From Symbiodinium natans (Eukaryota > Sar > Dinophyceae > Suessiales > Symbiodiniaceae), in contig CAJNDS010000335.1 of assembly GCA_905221605.1 (NCBI GenBank), forward strand, positions 994,579-1,051,957: a stretch of DNA of 57,379 nt, written 5' to 3'. A program made the position numbers and the translations under genes. The notes under the pieces are model-generated. The model did no database searches and was not told the DNA's origin. It worked only from the letters and a program-made list of their open reading frames with translations. Positions 29,025-39,377 of the stretch are shown in pieces (positions within the stretch are counted from its first letter, which is position 1; each line of letters starts with the position of its first letter).

Positions 29025-29168
29025 GGTTTAGGGTTTAGGGTTTAGGGCTAGGGTTTAGGGTTTAGGGTTTAAGGTTTAGGGTTTAGGGCTTAGGGTTTAT
29101 GAGGAAGAGTGCAAAAACATAGGTCGACCACACTTAGAACTTAGAAGCTTCTGATCGAGGGACGAAAG

Positions 29169-29223
29169 TCCCTTGGCCTTAGCCGAGGAAGAGCGAGAGC
29201 AAATCGGTTCGAAGAGGGCATAA
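29169..29223 (+). CDS. Possible last exon of gene D
   Basis: After GACGAAAG the frame reads PLALAEEEREQIGSKRA and TAA. The phase match to 29024 needs a non-GT donor, so the assignment is uncertain. Confidence 0.4.
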
Positions 29224-29438
29224 CCCCCCACACCCTGAAACCTAAGCCCTGAACACTACGCCCTAAACCTAATCCCTAAACCCTGAACCCTAAACCCTAA
29301 ACCCTAAACCCAAACCCCCCAAACCACCAAACCCTGAACCCTAAACCTTAAACCCGAAACCAACCCTGAGCCCTGATTGTCAAACCTTGAGCAACCTATA
29401 GCCCTGAGCCTTGAAAGCTCGCAGCCGCTTACCCACAG

Positions 29439-29490
29439 GCGGATGTGGAAAGTGCCCATCTGCTGACAAAAACAAGAAGGCCCGGCCGGG
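29439..29490 (+). CDS. Exon of unknown gene
   Basis: It starts after ACCCACAG and reads ADVESAHLLTKTRRPGR. It could alternatively follow 28953-29024 in phase (..VEKLE|ADVES). Confidence 0.45.
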
Positions 29491-30022
29491 GAGTTTCCCT
29501 AAACCCTAAACCCTGAACCCTGCACCCTAAACCCTGAACCCTGCACCCTAAACCCTGAACCCTAAACCCTAAACCCTAAACCCTAAACCCTAAACCCTAA
29601 ACCCTAAACCCTAAACCCTAAACCCTAAACCCCAGACCTCCAAAGAGAAGCCCCTTAAGTACCCAATTACAGGTCATCTGTATTTTGATTGGGTGCTAAG
29701 TACCACCCTGGACCCTGAACCTCATTATCAAAGGCATAGGGCCACTTTACAGAAGGAAGCCCAAAACCCTAAGTCCTAAACCTTAAACCTTGAACCCCAA
29801 CCCTAAACTTTAAACCCTAAATGCTCTGACAAGAAAGATGACAGGAACTTAACTTAGAGCTGGCTCCACCAAGGGGGCAGTTTTTGAACCTCTGGCCCCT
29901 TTTTCAATGGGTCCGAATACAGGTCTCCGTGTGAAACCCTGAAGCTTAGACTCATGAACGGGCCCGGGCTATGAAGCGCACTTGTGCATGTCTTCGGCTT
30001 AGGGCTTCGACAGGGCCGTGCT
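29491..30022. other. C array and spacer
   Basis: CCCTAAA/CCCTGAA to 29632, a short family A relic at 29645-29705 and 300 bp unique DNA with no sure exon. Confidence 0.55.
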
Positions 30023-30161
30023 TGGAGGTTCATGGTCCTTCATAACCAAGTAGAGCTGTACTTATGACCCACACTATATGTCCCTAAAGTGCCCTAATAT
30101 GGTTAGAAGTACAGTTTTGAGTACAGTTCTAATTGGTTAAGAAGTGCAATGAACCTCCAAG
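30023..30161. mobile_element. Family A element between exon parts
   Basis: GGAGGTTCATGGTCCTTCAT to GCAATGAACCTCCAAG. The next exon begins at the base after CCAAG, so the element's right end serves as the 3' splice site. Confidence 0.7.
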
Positions 30162-30216
30162 TGGGCGCTTGGGTTGCTGGCGGATTTCGGGGCATCGCCC
30201 TGGGGCCTACGTCGGG
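30162..30216 (+). CDS. Exon after family A element
   Basis: It reads WALGLLADFGASPWGLRR and ends GTCGG|GGTTAGG. It starts exactly at the family A right end. Confidence 0.6.
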
Positions 30217-30249
30217 GTTAGGTTTAGGAATTTTTCCCCTTGGTACTTC

Positions 30250-30358
30250 GTAGGGAATGAGGGACTGAGGGCCCTATACAATCCCTTAAAGGGGTATATA
30301 TATATAAATATATAAATATGTAAATATAAATAAATCAATAAAGTAAATAAATAAATAA

Positions 30359-30401
<43 letters not shown>

Positions 30402-30496
30402 ATATACACATATACATGGTCACCCCCCCCCCCCCCCCCCCCCCCCCCCATGATCCACACCTACATATATAGGGCCCTCATTCCCTCATTCCCTAC
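30250..30496. mobile_element. Hairpin family E with AT microsatellite
   Basis: 29 bp terminal inverted repeats (30250-30278 and 30468-30496, one mismatch) surround an AT/ATAA microsatellite and a C(27) run. The ends match the small hairpin at 6112-6173. Confidence 0.8.
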
Positions 30497-31155
30497 AACG
30501 AAACCAGGGGAATCTTGGATTTTGAGGGCTTAGGAATTTCAGCTAAAGGGGTGAGGGGCTCGTGCCCCAGGCCATGGCTTAGGGTTGTTTAGGGTTTAGG
30601 GTTTGGGGTTTAGGGTTTAGGGTTGAGGGTTTAGGGTTTAGGGTTTAAGCTCTAAGCTCCTGGTGCCCTAAACCCTAAACTCTGAACCCTCAAACCCTGA
30701 AACCCTAGGCCCTAAACCCTCGACCCTAAACCCTAAAGCTCAAGCCCCGATCTTTCAGCCCTGGATGCCCTAACCCTGCTGTAGGTTCAGGATACTCGAG
30801 AACCCCACTTCTCAACTTAGTAGCTGAGTGAGTACACTTTATACACTTTTTTGGATACGATAATTTCTACAGAACCAAAAGTGTACACTTTTTGGGGGGC
30901 CTCTGAACTCAGCAACTAAGGCAACCCCTCAATTACCCTAATATGGTTATGTCTGAGCACCCTAAACCCTAAACCCTAGACCCTAGACCCTAAACCCTAA
31001 ACCCTAAACCCTAAACCCTAAACCCTAAACCCTAAACCCTAAACCCTAAACCCCTAAACCCCTAAACCCCTAAACCCCTAAACCCCCAAACCCCTAAACC
31101 CCTAAACCCTAAACCCCTAAACCGCTTGGTTAGTTAAGTGCCATGAACCTCCTAG
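30497..31155. repeat. Mixed arrays and small palindromes
   Basis: G array near 30590-30650, degraded C units, a palindromic segment at 30830-30900 (AGTGTACACTTT), then CCCTAAA and CCCCTAAA arrays (31045-31122). It ends with a family A right end at 31135-31155. Confidence 0.6.
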
Positions 31156-31222
31156 TGCACCCTGAGGCGAAGACAACTGCAGCACTGCCTCCGCCGCCGA
31201 ACAAGTCCGGAACTTGGTCTGG
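31156..31222 (+). CDS. Exon of unknown gene
   Basis: It begins after ACCTCCTAG, a family A-type end, and reads HPEAKTTAALPPPNKSGTWS. It ends TCTGG|GTTTAG. Confidence 0.55.
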
Positions 31223-31263
31223 GTTTAGGGTTTAGGGTGTAGGGTTTAGTACTTAGGGTTTAG

Positions 31264-31390
31264 GGTACTTCTAGCCCAATTGTAACTGTACTTATAACCC
31301 AGTTATGAGCCCTTTAAGTGCCCTGATGTGGTTATAGTTGGGTTATGAGTAGTCATTGTTGGGTTCTTGAGTACCATGAGCCTGCAAGTA
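31264..31390. mobile_element. Family A element
   Basis: It runs from GTACTTCTAGCCCAATTGTA to GTACCATGAGCCTGCAAGTA, preceded directly by a TTTAGGG array. Confidence 0.65.
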
Positions 31391-31424
31391 GGGTCTAGGG
31401 AGTAGGGAGTAGGGTCTAGAGTTT

Positions 31425-31520
31425 AAGGGTTTAGGGCAGCGATAGGCGCAAGGGAAATGGCCCTCTGCCTTTTCTCCCAGAGGGTGGGGTGTCTATCACA
31501 CCTCGGTAAATCCATGCCTT
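31425..31520 (+). CDS. Possible exon
   Basis: AAIGAREMALCLFSQRVGCL is open, but so is a second frame (GSDRRKGNGPLPFLPEGGVS). Borders unclear. Confidence 0.3.
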
Positions 31521-31532
31521 TGGCTAGGGTCT

Positions 31533-31640
31533 AAGGGTAGTTGCATGGGCCTAAATATGGTCCCTTTCTTCCCTTAAGGGGTTCTGAAGTATGGGCCCTT
31601 GATTTGCATAAGGTATATAAGGGGTATATAAGGGGTCCCC
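31533..31640. mobile_element. Family D relative
   Basis: CTAAGGGTAGTTGCATGG matches the family D terminus at 6239. CCTTAAGGGGTTCTGAAG is the complement of an internal block there. Confidence 0.5.
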
Positions 31641-31683
31641 CTTTGCAACTCTCAAACCAAGCGCTACATCATCAAGAGACATA

Positions 31684-31795
31684 GGTTCATGGTACTTCCA
31701 ACCTAATGATAGCTGTACTTCCAACCCAACTTAGAAGGCCTTAAGCGCTTTAATTGGGTTACAGTCGGGTGATAAGTGCACTTATCATAGGGGGT
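31684..31795. mobile_element. Family A element, diverged
   Basis: GGTTCATGGTACTTCCAACC with AGCTGTACTTCCAACCCAAC and GGTGATAAGTGCACTTATCA. The right end is missing. Confidence 0.5.
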
Positions 31796-31799
31796 CGCT

Positions 31800-32220
31800 T
31801 CTACCGAAGAAGCTTGGAGGATCGGGGGTTTAAAAAGGTTTAGGGTTTAGGGTTATTCTTACCCCAAGAAGGGACCCCACTTGGGGTCATCCTACTTGAC
31901 AGCCCTACCCAGCCGCCACTTACGAAGTCCACCGATCCTCTTAGAGGCCTATTGGGGAGATTGGCCGCATAGGACGGGAAGGCCTAAACCCTATAGGTTG
32001 TGGACGACCCTGAACCCTAAACCCTATCAGGCTTCTGAAGCCCTGAACCCTGAACCCTAAACCCGAAATAAACCTAAACCCGAAGCCCCAAACCCTAAAC
32101 GCTAAACCCAAAACGCTAAACCCTAAACCCTAAACCCTAAACCCTAAACCCTAAACCCTAAACCCTAAACCCTAAACCCTAAACCCTAAACCCTAAACCC
32201 TAAACCCTAAACCCACTGAG
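31800..32220. other. Spacer and C array
   Basis: A 180 bp unique stretch without a clear frame, then decayed C units and a CCCTAAA array (32110-32213). Confidence 0.6.
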
Positions 32221-32305
32221 GCCCCGCATCCCGGGCATGGCTCCAGAGGTGGTTCGCGTCGGGGAGCCGAGCCTCCCTGGTATTTCTTCTTTCGGGGGCA
32301 TCTTT
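32221..32305 (+). CDS. Exon of unknown gene
   Basis: It follows CCACTGAG and reads PRIPGMAPEVVRVGEPSLPG then ISSFGGIF. A near-pure G array of about 200 bp follows. Confidence 0.55.
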
Positions 32306-33410
32306 AGGGGGTTTAGGGTTTAGGGCTAGGGTTTAGGGTTTAGGGTTTAGGGTTTAGGGTTTAGGGTTTAGGGTTTAGGGTTTAGGGTTTAGGGTTTAGG
32401 GTTTAGGTTTTATGGTTTAGGGTTTAGGGTTTAGGGTTTAGGGTTTAGGGTTTAGGGTTTAGGGTTTAGGGTTTAGGGTTTAGGGTTTAGGGTTTAGGGT
32501 TTAGGGTTTAGGGTTTAGGGTTTAGGCGGGTTTAGGGGTTTAGGGCTTAGGGTTTCGGCGGTTGAAGTAGAGTGGTTTAGGCGGTTTGTGTAGGGAGCTG
32601 TGGGGCGGGAGGGTTTGTGGTTTTCGTGGCTTTAGAGTGTTTATGCGGTTTAGTCCTCAACCCTGAACCCTAAACCGCTTGTTCTTCTCGGAGTTTGCAT
32701 GCAGTTCCGGTAAAGCCGAGGGTTTTGCCAGACAATTTAAGATTTTGCAGGCTGGCTCTATTTACAAACAGACCTTAAGTTTACGGCGTATATCAGGCGG
32801 TTGATCTAAATGTCGTCGTTGGGAAATCATGGAGGGTTGCTCTGGGTCTGCAAGGGAAATCTAGGCGTGTTCCTGGGACAAGTACTCTGATCAACTGACC
32901 TGAAAGGTGCAGGGTGTAGTGTAGGGTTGAGGCTTTGGGGTTCAGGAATTAGGGTTTAGGATTCAGGTGGAGGTTCAAGGTGCTTACTAGCCCAAGCAAA
33001 ACGTCACTCACAAGCCAAATTCGTTGTATTCAGATGATTGTACTCAAGAGGCTTATATGTAAGTAATGGTTATGAGTACATCCTGAACCCTAACCCCACA
33101 CTCCGTAACTTGAAATGGTTCAAAGGAAAAAAATTCTCGCAACTGTTTCTCGAAATTCCTGAAAACTCCTCGAAACTTTCCCCAAGAATGAACTCTGAAT
33201 GCAACTTTGAGTTAAAGGTAAAACGAAACCTGTCGAAACCCCCACGAAACTCAGGCGTTGAGTTTTGAGCCCCTCCAGTTGCCCGATGTTCGCAGATGCA
33301 AAACCCAAAGCCCCTCAACCCAAACCCCAAACCCCAAACCCCAAACCCTAAACCCTAAACCCGAAACCCTATCTTCTTAGGGTTTCTGATCCCAACTTCA
33401 GTGTTGCGAG
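32306..33410. other. G array and long non-coding stretch
   Basis: TTTAGGG array to 32526 and decayed G units. About 650 bp of AT-richer DNA (32680-33310) follows, with overlapping open frames on both strands (33038-33330) but no convincing composition. Confidence 0.5.
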
Positions 33411-33462
33411 GTGCAGGGACGCCTGCGGGCCACGGGCTAAGGGGGTAGCGGAGGGTCTGCAG
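33411..33462 (+). CDS. Exon of unknown gene
   Basis: It starts after TTGCGAG and reads CRDACGPRAKGVAEGLQ. It ends CTGCAG|GGTC. The upstream DPNFSVAR is also in frame. Confidence 0.45.
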
Positions 33463-34215
33463 GGTCTTGGGAGTTCAGGGTTGGGGTTTAGGGTTTAGGG
33501 TTTAGGGTTTAGGGTTTAGGGTTTAGGGTTTAGGGTTAAGGGTTTAGGGTCTAGGGTCTAGGGTTTCGGGTTTAGGGTTTAGGGTTTAGGGTTTAGGGTG
33601 AGTTGACGGTGTAGGGTCTTTAGGGTTTAAGCTGAGTTTACGGTCGAGGGTCTGTCGGGTCCTTAGGGTTTAGGGTCTATAGAGGGTCGTGAGGGTTGAG
33701 GGTTAGGGCGTAGGGCTTCAGGGCGAAGGGTCTTTAGGCTAAAACCTTAAACCCTAAAACCCAATTTCTACCCTAACGCTACACCCCAAAGCCCTAAACC
33801 CTGGCCCCTAAACCCTATCATTTCAGGCAGTTGGGGGCGTTTTTTGTTTGCCTAGGTTGTGGGATTTGGAGGTTGGGGGTCCTTTTTGTTGCTCAGGTTG
33901 TCATCGTCTTTGCGGGTTTTGGGGGTTCAGGGTTGAGGGTTTAGGGGTTCGGGTTGAGGTTTAGGCTTTAGGGTTTACGGTTTTGGGGCTTTGGGCTTAG
34001 GGTGTAGAGGTTTAGCTCATCTCGATGGGGCAGCTGCTCCCCTTAACCCTAAACCCTAAACCCCAAACACTAAACCCTAGACCCTGAACCCTAAACCCTA
34101 AATCCTAAACCCCGAACCCTAAACCGAAAACCCTAAACCCTAAACCCTAAACCCTAAACCCTGAACCCTGAACCCTGAACCCTGAACCCTAAACCCTAAA
34201 CCCTAAACTCTTCAG
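33463..34215. repeat. G arrays, decayed repeats, C arrays
   Basis: TTTAGGG arrays to 33600, degenerate text to 34040, then CCCTAAA/CCCTGAA units. No gene. Confidence 0.65.
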
Positions 34216-34268
34216 GCGCCCACGTAGGTTTGGGCGACCCTCAGCTTGACAAGGCCCTCAAACTCTAA
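34216..34268 (+). CDS. Last exon of unknown gene
   Basis: It follows CTCTTCAG and reads AHVGLGDPQLDKALKL with TAA at 34266-34268. Confidence 0.5.
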
Positions 34269-34836
34269 GCTTGAAATCCCCGGAGCCGATGAAATGCACT
34301 AATGTAGGAGCCTTAATAACTTGAATAGGCTTTAGGGTTTAGGGTTTAGGGTTTAGGGTTGAGGGTTTAGGGTTTAGGGTTTGGGGTTTAGGGTCTTTAA
34401 CAAATAGAATGGGGTTTTGGGAGTGGTTACAGTATACTTATAGAGACCATAAGGGCATATTCGTAATTCCTCCGAAACCCCCCCCCCCCCTCCACCCCTC
34501 AAGCCGAAGCCCGTAACCGTGCATGTATAGTGCATAGCTGTCAGCAGCTACCTAAAATCCTCCGAGTAAAGCGTATAAACCCAAACCCCAGACCCTTAAC
34601 CCTAAACCCTAAACCCTCTAAACCCTAAACCCTAAACCCTACTGTAAACCCTAAACCCTACACCCTCAACCCTAAACACCTGAACCCCTGAACCCCTGAA
34701 CCCCTGAACCCCTGAACCCCTGAACCGCTGAACCCCTGAACCCCTGAACCCCTGAACCCCTGAACCCCTGAACCCTGAACCCCTGAACCCCTGAACCCCA
34801 AACCCTAAACCCTAAACCCTAAACCCTAAACGACAG
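34269..34836. repeat. Spacer and homogenised CCCCTGAA array
   Basis: Short G array, a core at 34400-34560 with a C(10) run, then CCCTAAA and about 15 CCCCTGAA octamers (34678-34800). Confidence 0.75.
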
Positions 34837-34937
34837 CCCAGGCCATCTGTGGCATCTACCGCATCCAGCCGAATACGCTGAACGGCCGTGCCGTGTACAA
34901 GAAGGATCGCTCTGAAGCGTGGACCCGTCGCATTTAG
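34837..34937 (+). CDS. Exon ending in stop, unknown gene
   Basis: It starts after AACGACAG and reads QAICGIYRIQPNTLNGRAVY then KKDRSEAWTRRI and TAG. A clear single frame. The stop lies in ATTTAGGATG, so splicing before it is possible. Confidence 0.6.
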
Positions 34938-35563
34938 GATGTAGGGGTTTAGGGTTTAGGGTTTAGGGTTTTAGGGTTTAGGGTGATTCGTGGGTTTGGG
35001 GCTTAGGGTTTAGGATTTAGGGTTTGGGGTTTAGGGTGTAGGGTTTAGGGTTTAGGGTTTAGGGTGATTCGCGGGCAGGCGTGATGCAACCTAAACTGAC
35101 GCTTCTAGAGTGAGGAAGTGAGGCTTGGCTCCCCGATGAGCTAAGCCGATCTTGAAAAGTGTGTTAGTCTGAGTTGGCTCTACCAAATAGGAATATGGAG
35201 AGGTTGGGGTGTGTTAAGGGTTTAGGGTTTAGGGTTTAGGGTTTAGGGTTTAGGGTTTAGGGTTGAGGGCATAGGGGTCCTTTGTAAGTTCGAGCTCGGG
35301 GGTAGGAGTTGCTGAGATTTGGTGAGGGTCGCATGACGAGGGGCCATCACCAGCGCCAGTTAGGGAACTAAACCCCCAAAACACTGAACCCCCAAGCCCT
35401 AAACCCTAAGCCCTAAACCCTAAGCCCTAAGCCCTAAACCCTAAACCCGAAACCCTAAACCCTAAACCCTGAAGACTCCAGGGGGCCCTAAACCCCCAAG
35501 CCCTAAACCCTAAGCCCTAGAAACTACACCCCTAACACGGGTTTTGCTGCGCGGCCGACGAAG
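34938..35563. other. Spacer
   Basis: G arrays, 130 bp unique DNA, another G array, decayed C units. CCCCCAAGCCCTAAACCCTA occurs twice near 35389 and 35493. Confidence 0.5.
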
Positions 35564-35920
35564 GTTTGCCTCCCGGCCAACTTTGTGGAGCAGCTGGCCC
35601 AGGAAGTCACCCGTATCATGTGCATCCGCCAGATGGAAGCGGCCGCCGAAGAGCCTCCGCCGCAAGGAGGAGGGCTGGCTCAGCTGGTTGGCCTCCTTCT
35701 TTCGGGAGGAGGCCGCCCCCAAGTGGCCGTGCCGAATGAGGCGGACAGGAGTTGGCCATGCGATGGCGACCTCGAGGATTTTAGCAAGCAACGCCGCGCC
35801 AAGTGCCTGCGGCCTTATGCGGGTGCAGGAAGACGGGTTTGCCATCGGCCAGGCTCGATTGACCCTAAGTCTGATTCCCTAAACGGCCTCAGCCCTAGAG
35901 GGGTCGCATTCCATTGTTGA
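35564..35920 (+). CDS. Long terminal exon, unknown protein
   Basis: After GACGAAG the frame reads VCLPANFVEQLAQEVTRIMC then IRQMEAAAEEPPPQGGGLAQ and runs 118 codons to TGA. A second + frame (35544-35882) and a - frame overlap, so a frameshift near 35690 cannot be excluded. The N-terminal part has the better composition. Family unknown. Confidence 0.5.
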   Translation, partial: VCLPANFVEQLAQEVTRIMCIRQMEAAAEEPPPQGGGLAQLVGLLLSGGGRPQVAVPNEADRSWPCDGDLEDFSKQRRAKCLRPYAGAGRRVCHRPGSIDPKSDSLNGLSPRGVAFHC

Positions 35921-36080
35921 AGAAAGAATGGCCACTCGCCCTGCGTCACCCAGACCCGGATTCCTCACCTCTCGCCTGGGTATAATTAGCCAGTTCAGGT
36001 TCAGGGTTCACGGGTTTAAGGTTTAGGGCTTTAGGGTTCAGGGTTAAGGTTAGGGCTTACGTTTAGGGAACCTTGCGCAG

Positions 36081-36093
36081 ATTTGCGGGCGAG
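36081..36093 (+). CDS. Gene E micro-exon
   Basis: Thirteen bases between TTGCGCAG and GCGAG|GTGCTT. Joined to 36164 they give LRARYLLYTT in frame. Confidence 0.45.
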
Positions 36094-36163
36094 GTGCTTA
36101 GGGCCCTACATTCCAAACACCCGAAGACACAAGTCCTAGACCTTGAACCCCCGAACCACCCAG

Positions 36164-36197
36164 GTACCTGCTGTACACCACGCTCAAGGAGTTGCGG
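36164..36197 (+). CDS. Gene E exon
   Basis: It follows ACCCAG and reads YLLYTTLKELR. It ends in a G-rich run before the next intron. Confidence 0.5.
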
Positions 36198-36310
36198 GGG
36201 AGGGGGTGGACACATGCAGGTGCTTTGGGTTAGGGGTGTAGGGCTGAGGATTTGTCGTTTAGAGTTTTTCGCGGACTTGTCTCAACATGTCGGTTGATCC
36301 TTCCCCCCAG

Positions 36311-36336
36311 CACGAGCAGCGGGCGAAGGCCGGAAG
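36311..36336 (+). CDS. Gene E exon
   Basis: It lies between TTCCCCCCAG (polypyrimidine acceptor) and GGAAG|GTTTAGGG. It reads HEQRAKAG and joins 36458 as AG|G. Confidence 0.55.
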
Positions 36337-36457
36337 GTTTAGGGTTTGGGGTTTAGGGTTTAGGGTTTAGGGTTTAGGGTGTAGGGTGTAGGGTGTAGGG
36401 TGTAGGGTGTAGGGTTTAGGGTTTAGGGTTTAGGTTTAGGGCTACAGGACTTCAAAG

Positions 36458-36548
36458 GTACGGTGAGCTGGCGATTCAGAGCTTAGGGGGCCGGCTCAAG
36501 GGTCAGAAGCACTACGCCGTACCAACCAGACGCCCACATGTGGCTTAG
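36458..36548 (+). CDS. Gene E last exon
   Basis: It starts after CTTCAAAG, phase-matched to 36336 (..KAGR|YGELAIQ). It reads YGELAIQSLGGRLKGQKHYA then VPTRRPHVA and TAG. The intron before it holds five TGTAGGG variant units. Confidence 0.65.
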
Positions 36549-37113
36549 CCCCTTACAACCCTCAACCCGGTTTAGGGTTTAGGGTTTAGGGTTTAGGGTT
36601 TAAGGTTTAGGGTTCAGGGTTTAGGGTTTAGGGTTTAGGGGCTTAACCCCAACACCCCAAACCTTTAAACCCTAAACCCTGAAACTTTGTCATAGGTGCG
36701 TACCATTTTACATTTTTAAGGGTACTCAAACCCATTAAGGAATGACAAATACTAGAAATTTGAGTTTTCAGTATGATCCCAACCATGAGCTAGGAAACCG
36801 TGAACCCCAAACCTTTAATAGCCTCATCTTGGGTTTGAGTGGGGCCAGTGTAGGATTCCAGAGCATCCTAAGGCTTTCCCCAGACCCCATACACCCTCCA
36901 AACCCCCCCCCAAGCCCCCTAAACCCCTAAACTGCCTAAACCCCCTGAATCCCCCAACCCCCCTAAACCCCCTGTCCCCCCAATTCCCTGTTTGTGCAGT
37001 ATTGTTTCACATCTGTTGATATCTAGAATCCCTTAACCTGTAAATCCCTGGAATCCTGAGGCCCTCATCTGGTCGAGCTTCCCTCATCCAAGCACCCCCT
37101 CACAACCCAGCTC
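36549..37113. other. Intergenic spacer
   Basis: G array, then AT-richer DNA (36690-37110) with a frame at 36742-36930 that I do not trust, and CCCCCTAAA decay. Confidence 0.5.
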
Positions 37114-37261
37114 TACTTGGAGGTTCATGGCACTTTACAGCCGATTATAGCTGTACTTCTAACCCAAGTATTTGTATAACCATATTAGGGGACTTAAGGG
37201 CTTATGAGTGGGTTATATGTACAGTTATAATCGGGTTATAAGTACCCAAAACCTCCAAGTA
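37114..37261. mobile_element. Family A element, complete reference copy
   Basis: TACTTGGAGGTTCATGGCAC at the left and AAGTACCCAAAACCTCCAAG plus TA at the right. The inner arms TAACCC..GGGTTA, TGTACTT..AAGTACA and CCTTAAGT-like blocks make the whole 148 bp an imperfect palindrome. GGAG|GTTC..CCAAG| would give GT-AG ends. Confidence 0.8.
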
Positions 37262-37730
37262 GTCTCCTCAGCTTCTTGGAGGTTCAAATGCCCGTGTTTG
37301 CATGATGTTCCAAAGGAAGGGGGGGGAGTCTACTTCCTAAACCCTACGATGTTTTGGGTTTAGGGTTTAGGGTGGGGGGTTTGGGGTGTAGGGGGGTTGT
37401 GACGGTTTGGGTGTAGGGCGTAGGGTATAAGGTGTGGGGTTTAGTGCTGTGAGGGTTTGGGAGCTATAGAGCCACAAAAGGCCCCAAGCCCCCATTCACT
37501 CACCACTGGCTGGGCGGTGTTGACGGAACTTGCATGTAATGCCACAGCGTGGATTTGCAGCAAGCCTCTTGATGGCCAAGGCAATCTCTGAGCCCTGAGC
37601 CCTAAGCCCGAAACCGCCCTCAGCCCTAAACCCTAAACCCTAAGCCCTAAGCCCTAAACCGTAAACCCTAAACCCTAAGCCCTAAGCCCTAAACCCTAAA
37701 CCCTAAACCCCTAACCCCTAATGTGGGAAG
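37262..37730. other. Spacer
   Basis: G-variant units, 100 bp unique DNA (CACAAAAGGCC..), and CCCTAAG/CCCTAAA units. Confidence 0.5.
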
Positions 37731-37818
37731 CGCCCCGGGGCATCAGGACTGGATGTTCTCCGGCCGCCCCGATGCTGGGGGCACCCGATGCGAGGGATGG
37801 GCGTGCGCCCGCTCGGAG
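37731..37818 (+). CDS. Exon of unknown gene
   Basis: It follows GGGAAG and reads APGHQDWMFSGRPDAGGTRC then EGWACARSE. It ends CGGAG|GGTTTAGG. The Trp/Cys-rich frame is the best of three. Confidence 0.5.
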
Positions 37819-37999
37819 GGTTTAGGTCCAAAGTTTCCCTAAACCCTAAACCCTAAACCCTAAACCCTAAACCCTAAACCCTAAACCCTAAACCCTAAAC
37901 CCTAAACCCTAAACCCTAAACCCTAAACCCTAAACCCTAAACCCTAAACCCTAAACCCTAAACCCTAAACCCGCCCACCACCCCTCTCACTCTAGAGGT

Positions 38000-39075
38000 G
38001 AGTGGGCGCCGTCGAGACGTCCCCCAGCGAATTTTCTCCGGCACCCGTTTTTTAACCTGGCCTGGGCGGAGGCCTCCTTGGACCCTCTGGAGGGCCTCCC
38101 GACAGCGGCCGGTGCCTGGGAGGTCCTGGGAGGCCCCTGAAAGGCTTTTGGGAGGCCCCTTTGAAAACCCGGAGCCCTCCTGGAAGGGTTCTGGGAGGTT
38201 GAAAGCCCTCAAGGCTCTCTTGAAGTTTTGGAGCCAGGTTCTGGGAGGCCCCTGCGCAAAACCTGAATTTTTCTTCTAGACACACACCGGCATAGAGAAT
38301 AGAAACAATGAGAAGGCCCTCCGGCCGAAGACGTCCCCCAGCGCAAAACCTGATTCGTGACTTTCACAAGGCACCTTTCAACAGGTCTTTCGCCATGCAG
38401 CCTTGACATGCCGGCATAGCCCTCCGACCGAAGACGTCCCCCAGCGCAAGACCTGAATTTTTCCATCGCAAACTTCTAGACACACACCGGCATAGGATTA
38501 GAAACGATGAGAAGGCCCTCCGGCCGAAGACGTCCCCCTGCGAATTTCTAAAGAATACAAACAATGAGAAGGCTCTCCGGCCGAAGACGTCCCCCAGCGC
38601 AAAACCTGAATTTTTCTATCACAAATTTCTAGAGACACGCCGGCATAGAGAAAAGAAACAATGAGAAGGCCATCCGGCCGAAGACGTCCCCCAGCGCAAA
38701 ACCTGTTTTTTTGCTACAAGTTTCTTGACGTGACTTTCACAAGGCACCCTTCTAGCAACAGGTCTTTCGCCAGCCAGCCTTGACATTCCGGCATAGCCTT
38801 CCGGCCGAAGACGTCCCTCAGCGCAAAACCTGAATTTTTCTCTCGCAAACTTCTAGACACACACCGGCATAGAGAATAGAAACAATGAGAAGGCCCTCCG
38901 GCCGAAGACGTCCCCCAGCGCAAAACCTGAATTTTCTCTCGCAAGCTTTTAGACATACCTTTCACAAGGCATCTTCCTAGCAGCAAGTCTTTCGCCATGC
39001 AGCCTTGACACTCCAGCATAGGGAACAGAAACAATGAGAAGGCCCTCCGGCCGAAGACGTCCCCCTGCGCAAAAC
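38000..39075. repeat. Diverged tandem repeat, CCGGCCGAAGACGTCCCCC unit
   Basis: Nine copies of a core close to CTCCGGCCGAAGACGTCCCC then CAGCGCAAAACCTGAATTTTT lie at about 38016 (diverged), 38331, 38433, 38531, 38587, 38685, 38811, 38907 and 39056. Spacing is irregular, mostly 96-150 bp. Between cores are CTAGACACACACCGGCATAG, GAAACAATGAGAAGG and CTTTCACAAGGCACC blocks in changing order. It is not telomeric. The - strand frames are short and shifting, so no protein is claimed. Confidence 0.8.
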
Positions 39076-39377
39076 CTGAATTTTCTCCTGCAAGCTTCAG
39101 GCATGACTTCCATAAGGCTCCTTTCTAGCAACAGGAGGTTCTATTTCCAAGGCAGCTTCTTAAATGTTACCATGCAGCAAGGCATCTTTATAGCAAATTT
39201 CGTAACATCGAGACACATATTGGATACTGGTCCGAAGTACAGCATTGAGTGCAGAAGTGTTTGAATGTGGGCTGGCTTTAATTCGGCTGGCTCTGGTTTG
39301 TTTCGCTGCAAGTAGTGTTTGGGTGGCCTTGGGGTGGGCATGTCTACACACAACTGCGTACAGCTGACCCGTGCTAC
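39076..39377. other. Unique tail of the tandem repeat region
   Basis: 300 bp of balanced composition with overlapping short frames on both strands. Nothing recognised. Confidence 0.5.

Noticed and set aside
33038-33330. Overlapping open frames of 60-90 codons on both strands
   Set aside because: No splice-like borders, no array flanks and no convincing composition on either strand.
38000-39075. A CRISPR array
   Set aside because: Units are diverged, spacing is irregular, the spacers themselves repeat, and the genome is eukaryotic.
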